Positions 5,401 to 13,071 of a stretch of 13,193 nt of DNA are shown here, one piece after another. The notes beneath the pieces are model-generated. The model saw only the letters and a list, made by a program, of their open reading frames with translations, made no database searches and was not told the DNA's origin. Within the stretch, counting starts at the first letter, position 1. Every line of letters starts with the position of its first letter. The stretch covers positions 1 through 13,193 of the forward strand of contig JAICSB010000043.1 of NCBI GenBank assembly GCA_025937115.1. The letters are read 5' to 3'. Made by a program: the position numbers and the translations under genes. The stretch is from Pseudonocardiaceae bacterium. GTDB taxonomy: Bacteria; Actinomycetota; Actinomycetes; Mycobacteriales; Pseudonocardiaceae.

Positions 5401-7335
5401 TCAGAGCTTGACCGGGTAGACGGGCTCGGGGATCTCCGGTTTGATGCGGTGCTCGACGAAGATGCCGTGCCACAGCATGAACACCAGCAGGGCCCATATC
5501 TGGCGGCTGCGGTCCATCCTGCTCTCCCTGTGCTCTTCGAGCAGGGCCAGCACCGCGTTCTTGTCGAGTAGTTCCTCGGTCTTCGAGTCGGCGATGATGC
5601 CGCGCGCCCAGTCGTACATCTCGTTGCGCAGCCACGGCCGGATCGGCACCGGGAAGCCGAGCTTGCGCCGGTGCAGCACGTGCGCCGGGATGATCTTGGC
5701 CAGCGCCTTTCGCAGCGCGTACTTCGTCGTGTCGCCGGCGAGCTTCTGGTCAAGCGGGATGCTCGCGGCGACCTGGAACACCTCGGCGTCCAGGAACGGC
5801 ACCCGCAACTCCAGCGAGTTCGCCATGGTTACCTTGTCCGCCTTGACCAGGATGTCGCCGCGTAGCCAGGTGTAGAGGTCCACGTGCTGCATCCGGGCGA
5901 CCGGGTCCCAGCCGCGGGAGACGTCGTACCAGGGCGCGGTGACGTCCATGAAGCCGACTTCCTGGGAGTAGGTCTTCAGCACCGCGCGCAGCTGCTCGTC
6001 ACGGAAGTTGCGGGCGTTGCCGTAGTAGCGCTGCTCCAGGGTCAGCGCGCCGCGCCGCAGCAGGTCCTTGCCGCGGACCCCCTCGGGAATCTTCGTGGAC
6101 ACCTTGCCGACGAGTCTGCGCACGCTACCGGGGACCTTCTCGAACGCCGCCAGCGAGATCGGCTCATTGTAGATTGTGTAGCCGCCGAACAGTTCGTCCG
6201 CGCCCTCACCGGACAGGACGGCCTTGACGTGCTTGCGTGCCTCCCGCGCGATGAACCACAGCGGCACCAGCGCCGGGTCGGCCACCGGATCGTCGAGGTA
6301 CCAGACGATGAGCGGCAGCGCCTCCATCATCTCGTCCGCCGACACCGTGCGGATCACGTGCTTGACACCGATCGCGGCGGCCGACTCCGCGGCGACGTCG
6401 ACCTCGGAGTAGCCGTCGCGCTCGAACCCGGTGGTGAACGCGATGAGGTTCGGGTTGCACTCTTTGGCCAGCGCCGCGGTCGCCGTGGAGTCGATGCCGC
6501 CGGAGAGGAACGCGCCGACCGTGACGTCCGGGTCGGAGATCATGTGCTTGGACACCGAATCGCGCAGGACGTCGGCGATGCGCTCGTACAGCGCCTCCGC
6601 CTCGGCGTCGCCGTCGACCGGTTTTGCGATGAACTGCGGGTGGAAGTACCGAGTGAACTCAACCTGCCCACCTGGGACGACCCGGAATGAGGTGCCGGAC
6701 TCGACGCGGCGGATCCCGGTGTGCAGCGACTCGGGCTCCGGCACGTATTGGAGCACCAGGTAGTGCTGCAACGCGGTCTGGTCCAGTTCCTCGGGGACGC
6801 CCAGGGTGCCGGACAGCTCGAGCAGGCTCTTCTTCTCGCTGGAGAACGCCACGCCGCCCGGCCCGCCCGAATAGAACAGAGGCTTGATGCCGAACGGGTC
6901 ACGCGCGCCGAACACGACCTTCTCCTGCGCGTCCCAGATCATGAAGACGAACATGCCGCGCAGCTTCTTGACCGCGTCCGCGCCGAGGTAGTGATAGGCG
7001 GCGACGACCGCCTCACCGTCGCCGTCGGTGTTGAACTTCGCGCCGAACTTCCCGGCGAGCTCGGCCCGCAGCTCGAGGTAGTTGTAGATTTCGCCGTTGA
7101 AGTTCAGCGTGTAGCGCGTCGGCGCCTCGGGCGGCCCCCACACCAGCGGCTGGTGGGAGTGCTCCAGGTCGATGAACCCGAGCCGGTTGAAGCCGTAGAC
7201 GACCTCAGCTTCGGCCCAGGTGTCGGTCTCGTCGGGGCCGCGGTGGCGCTGGCAGCGCAGTGCCGCCGCGACGGCGTCCCGCGCGGCAGCCGCGTCGGTC
7301 TCGGTGGCACAGATCAGTCCAAGCACGCCGCACAC
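5401..7335 (-). CDS. asnB: Asparagine synthase (glutamine-hydrolysing)
   Basis: AsnB makes asparagine from aspartate, glutamine and ATP in the cytosol. The 644-residue protein has the class II glutaminase domain first, with the nucleophile Cys2 directly after the GTG start, then RGPDE (32-36), FNRLGFIDL (49-57) and FNGEIYNY (79-86). The synthetase domain follows, with the PP-loop SGGIDS (278-283), LDDP (347-350), SGEGADELFGGY (375-386) and the conserved C-terminal RVPFLD and KLGFPVPIRPWL. All catalytic elements look intact and the length matches actinobacterial AsnB. The GTG start is fixed by the need for Cys at position 2 after Met removal. Some paralogues act on other carboxylates in natural product pathways or in peptidoglycan or LPS amidation; nothing nearby suggests that here. 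The gene is divergent from a glyoxalase-like gene and stands alone. Confidence 0.93.
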   Translation of the reverse strand: MCGVLGLICATETDAAAARDAVAAALRCQRHRGPDETDTWAEAEVVYGFNRLGFIDLEHSHQPLVWGPPEAPTRYTLNFNGEIYNYLELRAELAGKFGAKFNTDGDGEAVVAAYHYLGADAVKKLRGMFVFMIWDAQEKVVFGARDPFGIKPLFYSGGPGGVAFSSEKKSLLELSGTLGVPEELDQTALQHYLVLQYVPEPESLHTGIRRVESGTSFRVVPGGQVEFTRYFHPQFIAKPVDGDAEAEALYERIADVLRDSVSKHMISDPDVTVGAFLSGGIDSTATAALAKECNPNLIAFTTGFERDGYSEVDVAAESAAAIGVKHVIRTVSADEMMEALPLIVWYLDDPVADPALVPLWFIAREARKHVKAVLSGEGADELFGGYTIYNEPISLAAFEKVPGSVRRLVGKVSTKIPEGVRGKDLLRRGALTLEQRYYGNARNFRDEQLRAVLKTYSQEVGFMDVTAPWYDVSRGWDPVARMQHVDLYTWLRGDILVKADKVTMANSLELRVPFLDAEVFQVAASIPLDQKLAGDTTKYALRKALAKIIPAHVLHRRKLGFPVPIRPWLRNEMYDWARGIIADSKTEELLDKNAVLALLEEHRESRMDRSRQIWALLVFMLWHGIFVEHRIKPEIPEPVYPVKL

Positions 7336-7465
7336 GTGTACTCACACACCTCACAGTCGTCACCGGGCTGGGAAGCGCGCAGTATCCCGCGTCCGCCTCC
7401 GCGGCGTGCAGGTCACCCCCACGCAGTGCGGCGGGACTGTCGGTGGTCGGTGCGAGAATCGGGGC
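7336..7465. promoter_or_regulatory. Divergent promoter region of asnB and the glyoxalase-like gene
   Basis: These 130 bases must carry both promoters. GAGAAT (7454-7459) ends 6 nt before the GTG at 7466, fitting a -10 element of a leaderless transcript on the plus strand. No convincing -35 or operator was seen, and no clear promoter for asnB could be picked out. Confidence 0.3.
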
Positions 7466-7933
7466 GTGACCGTAACAGTGCCCGATCCCGTTCCAGTGGC
7501 CGCGCTCGGCGTGCAGATAGTGATTGACTGCACCGACCCGTCAGGGCTTGCCGAGTTCTGGGCCGAAGTGCTTGCCTACGTCGTGGAACCGCCACCACCG
7601 GGCTTCGACTCATGGGACGAGTTCGCCGAACACATCGGGATACCTCCCAAGGACCGCGACCGCCTCGCCGCCGTGGTCGATCCCGACCGGGTGCGACCAC
7701 GCGTCCTGTTCCAGAAGGTTCCCGAGACCAAGGAAGTGAAAAACCGTGTGCATCTGGACATCGATGTCGCACCCGGCATCGCCCTGGGCAGCGAAGAACG
7801 CAAAGCGGCCGCCCGGGCCCGCTCCACACAGCTGACGTCGCGGGGCGCGACCCTGCTGAGTGAGCTGGACGAGCCGGCCGGATGGTGCCTGGTCATGGCT
7901 GATCCCGAGGGCAACGAATTCTGCCTGCACTAG
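7466..7933 (+). CDS. Glyoxalase-like (VOC superfamily) protein
   Basis: The 155-residue protein starts VTVTVPDP and reads VQIVIDCTDPSGLAEFWAEVL (about 16-36), the first beta-alpha unit of actinobacterial glyoxalase-like domains, in which a residue after DCxDP leads into the AEFW helix. The second half includes NRVHLDIDV (93-101), RGATLLSEL and ends with MADPEGNEFCLH, the typical VOC C-terminus. The family folds into paired beta-alpha-beta-beta-beta modules that often bind a metal; the reaction varies widely and cannot be read here. Histidine 96 and glutamate 151 occupy positions that often bind metal in the family (inference). The frame is open upstream to 7220, but the GTG at 7466 begins the domain and sits 6 nt past a -10-like GAGAAT. 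GC-rich palindromes directly after the stop (7943-7958) may end transcription. Confidence 0.83.
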   Translation: MTVTVPDPVPVAALGVQIVIDCTDPSGLAEFWAEVLAYVVEPPPPGFDSWDEFAEHIGIPPKDRDRLAAVVDPDRVRPRVLFQKVPETKEVKNRVHLDIDVAPGIALGSEERKAAARARSTQLTSRGATLLSELDEPAGWCLVMADPEGNEFCLH

Positions 7934-8065
7934 CCGGACCACGGGGCCCCGGCGCCGGCGTGAAGGCCACCGCCCATCCGGCCAGTACTGCCGGCACAGA
8001 ACAGCCCGATCCTCCGACCGTGGGCCACCATGAGTGCAGTGAGCTGTGGAGCGAAGGGGTGTGTC

Positions 8066-8554
8066 ATGGAGGTGGAGGTCGAGGAGACGCGCTTGCCCGG
8101 GATCGGGCTGCGTCACGACTTCGTCACTGTGCAAGGACGTCGGATCGGGGTCGTCTCGCAGCGCAACGGCGTCCGGCATGTGGTGATTTACGACGAGGAG
8201 GATTCCGACGCATGCGCCGCCACGGTGGAGCTGACGTCCGAGGAAAGTGAGGTAGTGGCGGAACTGCTCGGCGCGCCGCGGATCACCGAGCGGTTTGCCC
8301 GGTTGCGTGAGCAGGTTGAGGGGCTGGCCACTGACGGGCTGCCCATCGCTGCCGGCTCTCCGTTCGTCAACGCGACGCTCGGGGACACGGCCATCCGTAC
8401 TCGCACCGGCGCTTCGGTCGTGGCGGCACTGCGCGGGGATGAGGTGTTCGCCTCGCCGGCCCCGGACTTCCGTTTCCGGGCCGGTGACCGGCTCATCGTG
8501 GTGGGCACCAAGGACGGGGTGAGTGCGGTACGCGCCCTACTGGCCTCGGGCTGA
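8066..8554 (+). CDS. Cation/proton antiporter regulatory subunit with RCK_C (TrkA-C) domain, KhtT-like
   Basis: The 162-residue protein starts MEVEVEETRLPGIGLRHDFV, as KhtT/AmhM-type subunits do, with an N-terminal domain to about residue 70. A C-terminal RCK_C domain spans about 92-158, including FVNATLGDTAIRTRTGASVV and FRAGDRLIVVGTKDGVSAV. In Bacillus the related KhtT sits on the cytosolic face of the KhtU antiporter and gates potassium/proton exchange; ligand control by c-di-AMP is known for KhtT but is only an inference here. The ATG at 8066 has AAGGGG 7-8 nt upstream; an earlier in-frame ATG at 8030 lacks one. The gene is 40 nt upstream of the antiporter and clearly its partner, since the antiporter lacks any RCK domain of its own. 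Confidence 0.88.
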   Translation: MEVEVEETRLPGIGLRHDFVTVQGRRIGVVSQRNGVRHVVIYDEEDSDACAATVELTSEESEVVAELLGAPRITERFARLREQVEGLATDGLPIAAGSPFVNATLGDTAIRTRTGASVVAALRGDEVFASPAPDFRFRAGDRLIVVGTKDGVSAVRALLASG

Positions 8555-8594
8555 TGGGTGATCTCGGACTGCCGCTCCGAGCTGTCGGAGTCTG

Positions 8595-9830
8595 GTGAAT
8601 CCGACCGCACGCCTACTGCTCGAGCTCGGCGCCGTCCTGCTGGGGTTAGGTGCGGTGGGCCGGCTCGCCGGACGGATCGGGCTGTCTCCGATTCCGCTGT
8701 ATCTGCTGGCTGGGCTGGCCTTCGGTACCGGTGGGCTGCTGCCGCTGCAGGCGCCAGAGAGTTTTTTCGCCACCGGTTCAGAGGTAGGCGTGGTCCTGCT
8801 GCTGCTGGTGCTCGGGCTGGAGTACACCGTCGATGAGCTGATCACCAACGTGCGTAGGCAGGCCCCGGTCGGGCTGATCGACCTGTTGCTCAATGGCCTG
8901 CCGGGGGCCGCCTTCGCGATCGTGTTGGGCTGGGGACCGCTGGCGGCCCTGGCGATGTTCGGGGTCACCGCGATCAGCTCGTCAGGCATCATCTCCAAGG
9001 TCCTCACCGACCTGGGTCGGTTGGGCAACCGGGAGACCCCCGCAGTGCTCAGCGTCTTGGTGATCGAAGACCTCGCGATGGCCGCATACCTGCCGGTGCT
9101 CACCGCCCTGGTCGCCGCATCCAGCGTGACCTCCGCGGTGTACTCGGTGCTGATCGCGCTCGGCACGCTCGCAGTGGTGCTCATCATCGCGCTGCGGCAC
9201 GGCGAGGTGGTGACCCGGTTCGTGGGCGCCCGCTCCGACGATGTCCTGCTGCTGCGGGTGCTTGGGCTTGCGCTGCTGGTCGCCGGCGCCGCTGAGGCGG
9301 CCCACGTGTCAGCGGCGGTCGGCGCATTCCTGCTCGGGATCGCGCTGTCCGGGGAGGTCGCCGAGCACATCCGCAGTTTACTCGGCCCGCTGCGCGACAT
9401 CTTCGCGGCGGTGTTCTTCGTGTTCTTCGGCCTGTCCACCGACCCCGCATCGTTGCCATCGGAGCTGCTGCCGGCCGCCGTACTCGCCATCGTCGGCGTC
9501 GCAACCAAGCTGGTGACCGGCTGGGTCGCCGGCAGACGCACGGGTGTCGGCCCTGCCGGCCGGCTGCGGGCCGGCGCCGCTCTGGTCGCCCGCGGTGAGT
9601 TCTCCATCATCATTGCCGGCCTCGTCGGCGCTTCGGTGATCCCGGCCTTCGCGCCCACCGTGGCCGCTTACGTGCTGATGATGGCCGTGCTCGGCCCGCT
9701 GGCCCCACGGCTGGTCGATCCGCTCGCCCGCCGGCTCGCTCGGCAGGCTGCGCAGCGTCGAGCTGGTCCGCCGGTAAAAAAGTTGTCTGCCGAGCCGAGG
9801 CCCCCGGCGGAGCCTCCAGCCGCAATATGA
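8595..9830 (+). CDS. CPA2-family cation:proton antiporter membrane subunit, KhtU/Kef-like
   Basis: This 411-residue protein is almost wholly hydrophobic, with about 12 predicted membrane segments, and matches the Na+/H+ exchanger domain of the CPA2 family. Characteristic stretches are LLLLVLGLEYTVDEL, VTAISSSGIISKVLTDLGRL, LSVLVIEDLAMAAYLPVLTA and AAVGAFLLGIALSGEVAEHI, followed by FFVFFGLSTDP and VARGEFSIIIAGL. The aspartate in VIEDLA is the family's ion/proton-binding site. A short Pro/Arg/Ala-rich cytosolic tail replaces the C-terminal RCK domain of KefB/KefC, so regulation comes from the upstream subunit. Likely role: potassium (or other monovalent cation) efflux in exchange for protons at the cytoplasmic membrane. 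The GTG start at 8595 has GGAG at 8587-8590. The stop codon overlaps the next gene's ATG (ATGA). Confidence 0.92.
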   Translation: MNPTARLLLELGAVLLGLGAVGRLAGRIGLSPIPLYLLAGLAFGTGGLLPLQAPESFFATGSEVGVVLLLLVLGLEYTVDELITNVRRQAPVGLIDLLLNGLPGAAFAIVLGWGPLAALAMFGVTAISSSGIISKVLTDLGRLGNRETPAVLSVLVIEDLAMAAYLPVLTALVAASSVTSAVYSVLIALGTLAVVLIIALRHGEVVTRFVGARSDDVLLLRVLGLALLVAGAAEAAHVSAAVGAFLLGIALSGEVAEHIRSLLGPLRDIFAAVFFVFFGLSTDPASLPSELLPAAVLAIVGVATKLVTGWVAGRRTGVGPAGRLRAGAALVARGEFSIIIAGLVGASVIPAFAPTVAAYVLMMAVLGPLAPRLVDPLARRLARQAAQRRAGPPVKKLSAEPRPPAEPPAAI

Positions 9831-10324
9831 TGGCTGCGATGAACAGGCACCGCCCGGGGCGGATCGCCCGCACGCTACTGCGAGCGCCGGCACGACTCTA
9901 CGACTGGCGCTGCGGATGGCTGCTCGGTCATCGGTTCCTGCGCCTGACGCACGTCGGCCGCAACTCCGGCCGTCGCTACCAGACCATGCTGGAGGTGATC
10001 GGGACGGGACCGGCGGGCAACGAGTTCCTAGTCGTAGCTGGCCTGGGCCCGACGGCGGATTGGTATCGCAACTTGCGAGCCACCCCGGCCGTGGAGGTCG
10101 CCATCGGCCGCAGCCGGTTCCGGCCTGCACATCGCACCCTCAACGTCGAGGAGGCCGTCTCGGCGCTCACCGATTACGAACGCCGCAACCGCTTGATCAC
10201 GCCTGTCATCCGGCGAGTGTTGAGTTGGCTGGTCGATTGGCGCTACGACGGAAGTGGCCCCGCTCGACGACAGCTCGTGCGCGAGCTGCCCATCGTGGCA
10301 TTTCGACCCGCCCACGATGGCTGA
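9827..10324 (+). CDS. Nitroreductase/deazaflavin-dependent oxidoreductase (Ddn-like, F420-binding family)
   Basis: The 165-residue protein has the split-barrel signature of actinobacterial Ddn-like enzymes: LTHVGRNSGRRYQTMLEVIG (about 40-59), FLVVAGLGPTADWYRNLRAT (67-86) and VEVAIGRSRFRPA. Family members use coenzyme F420 (or a flavin) to reduce quinones, nitro compounds or other acceptors; the M. tuberculosis member Ddn activates pretomanid. The N-terminal basic stretch RHRPGRIARTLLRAPARLY could dock on membranes, as in Ddn, which is inference. The start ATG overlaps the antiporter stop by four bases, so translation is probably coupled; alternative starts at 9830 and 9839 are possible, with no clear ribosome binding site for any. 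The physical substrate and the reason for coupling to a cation antiporter are unknown. Confidence 0.87.
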   Translation: MMAAMNRHRPGRIARTLLRAPARLYDWRCGWLLGHRFLRLTHVGRNSGRRYQTMLEVIGTGPAGNEFLVVAGLGPTADWYRNLRATPAVEVAIGRSRFRPAHRTLNVEEAVSALTDYERRNRLITPVIRRVLSWLVDWRYDGSGPARRQLVRELPIVAFRPAHDG

Positions 10325-10448
10325 AGCGCGAAGACGAGATCGCAGCGCAGTGACGGCCTGGGGCCCGCCGCCTCAGCTATCCCACGGACCGGAGCATGTG
10401 GACATTTCCGGGGATGTGGCGAACGGGTCAGCTAGTGGCATTGATCAG

Positions 10449-10751
10449 TCAGGCGCGGGCGAGCGGCTCGATCTCCTCGAGAGCGGGGGCGAGCCGGTCA
10501 CGTTCGAGCTCCAGGTCATAGCGACTTTGGAGGTTCAGCCAGAAACGCTCGGTGGTTCCGAAATACCGCGCAAGTCGCAGCGCGGTGTCGGCACTGATCC
10601 GTCGCTTCCCGTGCACGATCTCGTTGATGCGACGCGGCGGGACGCCAATAGCCACAGCCAGACGGTGCTGAGTGACACCGAGCGGCTCCAGGTACTCCTG
10701 CAACAGCACCTCGCCCGGGTGGATGGGAGACATGGTCGGGGGGGCGGTCAC
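10449..10751 (-). CDS. higA: HigA family antitoxin (Xre-type helix-turn-helix)
   Basis: The 100-residue protein reads SPIHPGEVLLQEYLEPLGVT (about 8-27), the standard HigA opening, then a helix-turn-helix at about 26-65 (TQHRLAVAIGVPPRRINEIV and RRISADTALRLARYFG) and ends with FWLNLQSRYDLELERD. It binds and neutralises the HigB nuclease and represses the higBA promoter. The GTG start at 10751 is preceded by GGAGG that overlaps the end of higB, with only 9 nt between the toxin stop and this start, so the two are cotranscribed and probably coupled. Toxin first, antitoxin second is the usual order for higBA and the reverse of relBE. Confidence 0.93.
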   Translation of the reverse strand: MTAPPTMSPIHPGEVLLQEYLEPLGVTQHRLAVAIGVPPRRINEIVHGKRRISADTALRLARYFGTTERFWLNLQSRYDLELERDRLAPALEEIEPLARA

Positions 10752-10760
10752 GTGTCCTCC

Positions 10761-11042
10761 TCAGTGGTAGTCGACGATCTCGACGTCCTCGGGGCCCGCA
10801 GCAGTCCAGCGGAAGCAAATCCGCCACTGTCGGTTGATGCGGATGCTGTACGTGTCGGCACGAGCGCCCCGGAGTTTCTCGAGCCGGTTTCCCGGGGGCA
10901 CCCGAAGGTCGACGAGGGCATCTGCGGCGTCGAGGATGAGGAGCTTGCGCAACGCCATCCTCTGCGTATCCTCATCGAACCTCCGAAGCCGCTGTCGTTG
11001 CCAGACGCGTTCTGTGTCCTTATCTCGGAACGACCGCAACAC
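10761..11042 (-). CDS. higB: HigB family toxin (RelE/ParE superfamily mRNA interferase)
   Basis: The 93-residue protein from the GTG at 11042 reads VLRSFRDKDTERVWQRQRLR, then ALRKLLILDAADALVDLRVP, PPGNRLEKLRG and SIRINRQWRICFRW, ending GPEDVEIVDYH. These are the conserved blocks of HigB toxins, which cut mRNA on the ribosome. Basic residues in GNRLEKLRG and SIRINRQWRI are in the expected active-site region. The open frame reaches an ATG at 11078, and another ATG lies at 11054, but both sit inside or upstream of a strong promoter. The -10 TATGTT ends 7 nt before the GTG at 11042, so the transcript is probably leaderless and starts at this GTG, which is also where the family homology begins. 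Confidence 0.9.
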   Translation of the reverse strand: MLRSFRDKDTERVWQRQRLRRFDEDTQRMALRKLLILDAADALVDLRVPPGNRLEKLRGARADTYSIRINRQWRICFRWTAAGPEDVEIVDYH

Positions 11043-11049
11043 CTCACTC

Positions 11050-11078
11050 AACATAACGCCATACGTTATGAACGTCAA
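11050..11078 (-). promoter_or_regulatory. higBA promoter, consensus-like, giving a leaderless higB
   Basis: On the minus strand TTGACG (11078-11073) and TATGTT (11055-11050) are separated by exactly 17 bases, close to the sigma-70/SigA/HrdB consensus. Transcription would start about 7 nt past the -10, at the GTG of higB (11042). Confidence 0.7.
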
Positions 11079-11086
11079 ACGTTATG
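11052..11086. promoter_or_regulatory. Probable HigA operator: three CATAACG/CGTTATG half-sites
   Basis: CATAACG (11052-11058) and CGTTATG (11064-11070) form a perfect inverted repeat with a 5-bp spacer. A second CGTTATG follows at 11080-11086, 16 bp from the first. AACGTCAAACGTT (11071-11083) is a further small palindrome. Together they cover the -10, spacer and -35 of the higBA promoter, as expected for autorepression by HigA. Confidence 0.65.
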
Positions 11087-11174
11087 TCGCCCATCACCTA
11101 GGCAGCCCTCCGGCGGCAGTAGTAGCAGCGAGCAGGCAAGACAGCCACCATCACCACCGCGAAGGGACAGAGTG

Positions 11175-12158
11175 ATGATCGGCCACGACCCGACAGCGGA
11201 CACTGCGGAGAACTACCGCCGTTTTGCCGCGCTTCAGGCTCGCGGACGCTCCCCGCTTTATGAGAGCTGGGCTTCGGCTGTCGCTTCCGACTCCGAGGTT
11301 CTCGCGTTCCTAGCCGGACTCCCCCAGCGCAAGCGGCAGCCGAACCTGCTCTTCGCCGCGGTCCGCTGGCTGACCGGGACCCCGGCGAGCTACACCGTCT
11401 TCCGATCAACCGTTCTCGACCGCGCCGTCGAGGTCAAGCAGATCATGCTGGCCCGACGCACCCAGACCAACGAACCGGCGCGCTGCGCAACGCTGCTCCC
11501 CGCGCTGGCCGCGCTCGCGCAACCGTTGGCGTTGCTTGAGGTGGGTGCAAGCGCTGGGCTGACCTTGTTGCCCGACTGCTACAGCTACGACTACGCCGGA
11601 CGCATGCTGGTTGGGTCCGATCCGGCGGCGCCCATCCTGCGATGCCAACCGCGAGGAACCGTGCATACGCCTGTCCCAGACGGTCTGCCCGATGTCGTCT
11701 GGCGAGCCGGGATCGACCTGAATCCCCTCGACATCACCGACGACGCGGACGTCGCATGGCTGCGTTGCCTGATCTGGCCGGGTGAGCCCCACCGGCAGGA
11801 TCGCCTGACCGCGGCGGTAGCAGTAGCGCGCCGCTACCCACCGCGCCTGATTCGTGGCGACCTCGTCGGCGACCTCACCGCGCTCGCCGCCGAAGCTCCG
11901 TCCCACGCCACGCTTGTCATCTATCACTCCGCAGTGTTGGCCTACGTTGACAAGACACGTCGCGAAGAGTTCGCCGTTGCCGTTCGTGACCTCCATGCCG
12001 TGTGGCTGTCGAACGAAGGGTTCGGTGTCCTACCAAAGTTCGGCGGTCAACTGCCCACTCTCGCCGACCCAGCGGCATTCGTACTGGTCCGTGACTGCGA
12101 AACGCCGCTGGCGTTGACCGACCCCCATGGCACCTGGATTCAGTGGCTCACCGCATGA
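11175..12158 (+). CDS. DUF2332 family protein
   Basis: This 327-residue protein matches actinobacterial DUF2332 proteins, for which I know no established function. Visible hallmarks are ENYRRFAALQARGRSPLYESW (12-32), the RKRQPNLLFAAVRWL block (52-66), RRTQTNEPARCATLLPAL (94-111) and the glycine-rich PLALLEVGASAGLTLLPD (117-134), which resembles motif I of a Rossmann-type methyltransferase fold. Later stretches include DITDDADVAWLRCLIWPGEP, the VIYHSAVLAYV strand and the C-terminal TWIQWLTA. An S-adenosylmethionine-binding role is a guess from that one motif. The ATG at 11175 has AAGGGA seven bases upstream; GTG at 11172 is an alternative. The frame is open far upstream, but that part lies antisense to higBA and is not coding. 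It converges on the dehydrogenase downstream with only 29 nt between. Confidence 0.85.
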   Translation: MIGHDPTADTAENYRRFAALQARGRSPLYESWASAVASDSEVLAFLAGLPQRKRQPNLLFAAVRWLTGTPASYTVFRSTVLDRAVEVKQIMLARRTQTNEPARCATLLPALAALAQPLALLEVGASAGLTLLPDCYSYDYAGRMLVGSDPAAPILRCQPRGTVHTPVPDGLPDVVWRAGIDLNPLDITDDADVAWLRCLIWPGEPHRQDRLTAAVAVARRYPPRLIRGDLVGDLTALAAEAPSHATLVIYHSAVLAYVDKTRREEFAVAVRDLHAVWLSNEGFGVLPKFGGQLPTLADPAAFVLVRDCETPLALTDPHGTWIQWLTA

Positions 12159-12187
12159 CCGCCCGCCACGGCCGTCGCGGCAAACGC

Positions 12188-13009
12188 TCACGGCTGCTCC
12201 GAGGTGAGGCCGGTGAGCTGGTCGGACAGGGTTCGCAGCCGCGCGCGGGCAGCCGGATCGTATGCCTGCGGGTCGGCGCGGGCTTCGCGCTGACCGTTGT
12301 AGTAGCAGCCGGTGATCCCCTCCAGAGTCGGATCGATCACCAGGCGCAGGGTGGCGTCGACGCCGGACTGCAGCGTGCTCACCGGACGCGAGACCATCTT
12401 GGTGGGCATGTAGCTGGCCGGGTGCAGGGCGGTGGCCGTGACACCGGTGCCGGCGAGCTCGTCGGCCAGGTCGAAGGTGAACATGATCTGCGCGAGCTTG
12501 CTCTGGCAGTAGGCCTGCCCGCCGCTATAGGAGCGGGTGAGCATGACGTCGTCGAAGTCGATCGGTGCCTGCCCCGCGGAGCTGACCTGCACGATCCGAG
12601 CCGGCGCAGACGAGCGCAGCGCGGGCAGCAGCAGCCGGGTGAGTAGGTACCCTGCGAGATAGTTCACAGCGAAGCGCAGTTCGATCCCCTCGGCGCTCTC
12701 CTGGCGTCCGTCGGCCGAGCCACCGATCCCGGCATTGCTCACCAGCACGTCCAGCCGCGGACTGTCCGCAGCGACTGCGGCGGCTAGGTCGCGGACCTGG
12801 TCCAGGTGCGCGAGATCGGCCTGGTACCAGTGCAACCGGTCGCTGCCGGTGGCCTCGGTGATCTCAGCGAGGGTCGCTTTACCGCGGTTGTCGTCGCGAC
12901 CGTGGACGATGACGGTGGCACCAGCACGGGCAAGCTCGGTGGCCAGCGCCTTACCGAGCCCGTCGGTGGCGCCGGTGACGAGCACGGTCTGACCACGGAC
13001 AGGACGCAT
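12188..13009 (-). CDS. Short-chain dehydrogenase/reductase (SDR, retinol dehydrogenase-like)
   Basis: The 273-residue cytosolic enzyme is a classical-type SDR that oxidises or reduces alcohol/carbonyl groups with NAD(P)(H). It has the cofactor motif TGATDGLG (12-19), VHGRDDNRG after the second strand (Arg38 suggests NADP preference, inferred), Asp65 in YQADL, NAG (92-94), Asn116, the catalytic serine in VSSAG (143/144) and YCQSK (Tyr167, Lys171). The insertion around SGGQ and HPASYMPTKMV resembles proteins annotated as retinol dehydrogenase or WWOX-like reductases. The ATG at 13009 fits the family start; GAAGG lies about 10 nt upstream. The substrate is not evident. The gene is divergent from the partial gene at the right edge, and an inverted repeat lies between them. 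Confidence 0.9.
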   Translation of the reverse strand: MRPVRGQTVLVTGATDGLGKALATELARAGATVIVHGRDDNRGKATLAEITEATGSDRLHWYQADLAHLDQVRDLAAAVAADSPRLDVLVSNAGIGGSADGRQESAEGIELRFAVNYLAGYLLTRLLLPALRSSAPARIVQVSSAGQAPIDFDDVMLTRSYSGGQAYCQSKLAQIMFTFDLADELAGTGVTATALHPASYMPTKMVSRPVSTLQSGVDATLRLVIDPTLEGITGCYYNGQREARADPQAYDPAARARLRTLSDQLTGLTSEQP

Positions 13010-13071
13010 GGGGACGAGCCTTCGTCATCAGCAGGGCGCCGTCAATCAACAACGTCGGCGACCAGCGTGAG

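Noticed and set aside
5222..5635. Minus-strand frame covering the secA2-asnB interval and the asnB end
   Set aside because: Its larger part overlaps asnB in another frame and I could not recognise the remainder; no start signal seen.
5884..7527. Two 268-residue plus-strand open frames opposite asnB
   Set aside because: They mirror the asnB codons on the other strand and carry no recognisable motif; asnB is intact.
7943..7958. GC-only palindromes after the glyoxalase-like gene as a terminator
   Set aside because: GGGGCCCC and CCGGCGCCGG overlap and are short; such palindromes are expected by chance at this base composition, so not listed as a separate feature.
8537..9658. 373-residue minus-strand open frame
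   Set aside because: Ser/Thr/Pro/Arg-rich sequence opposite the clear cation antiporter; a typical antisense shadow in G+C-rich DNA.
10254..11174. Upstream extension of the DUF2332 frame
   Set aside because: It runs antisense through higA and higB and has no family similarity; the ribosome binding site and homology begin at 11175.
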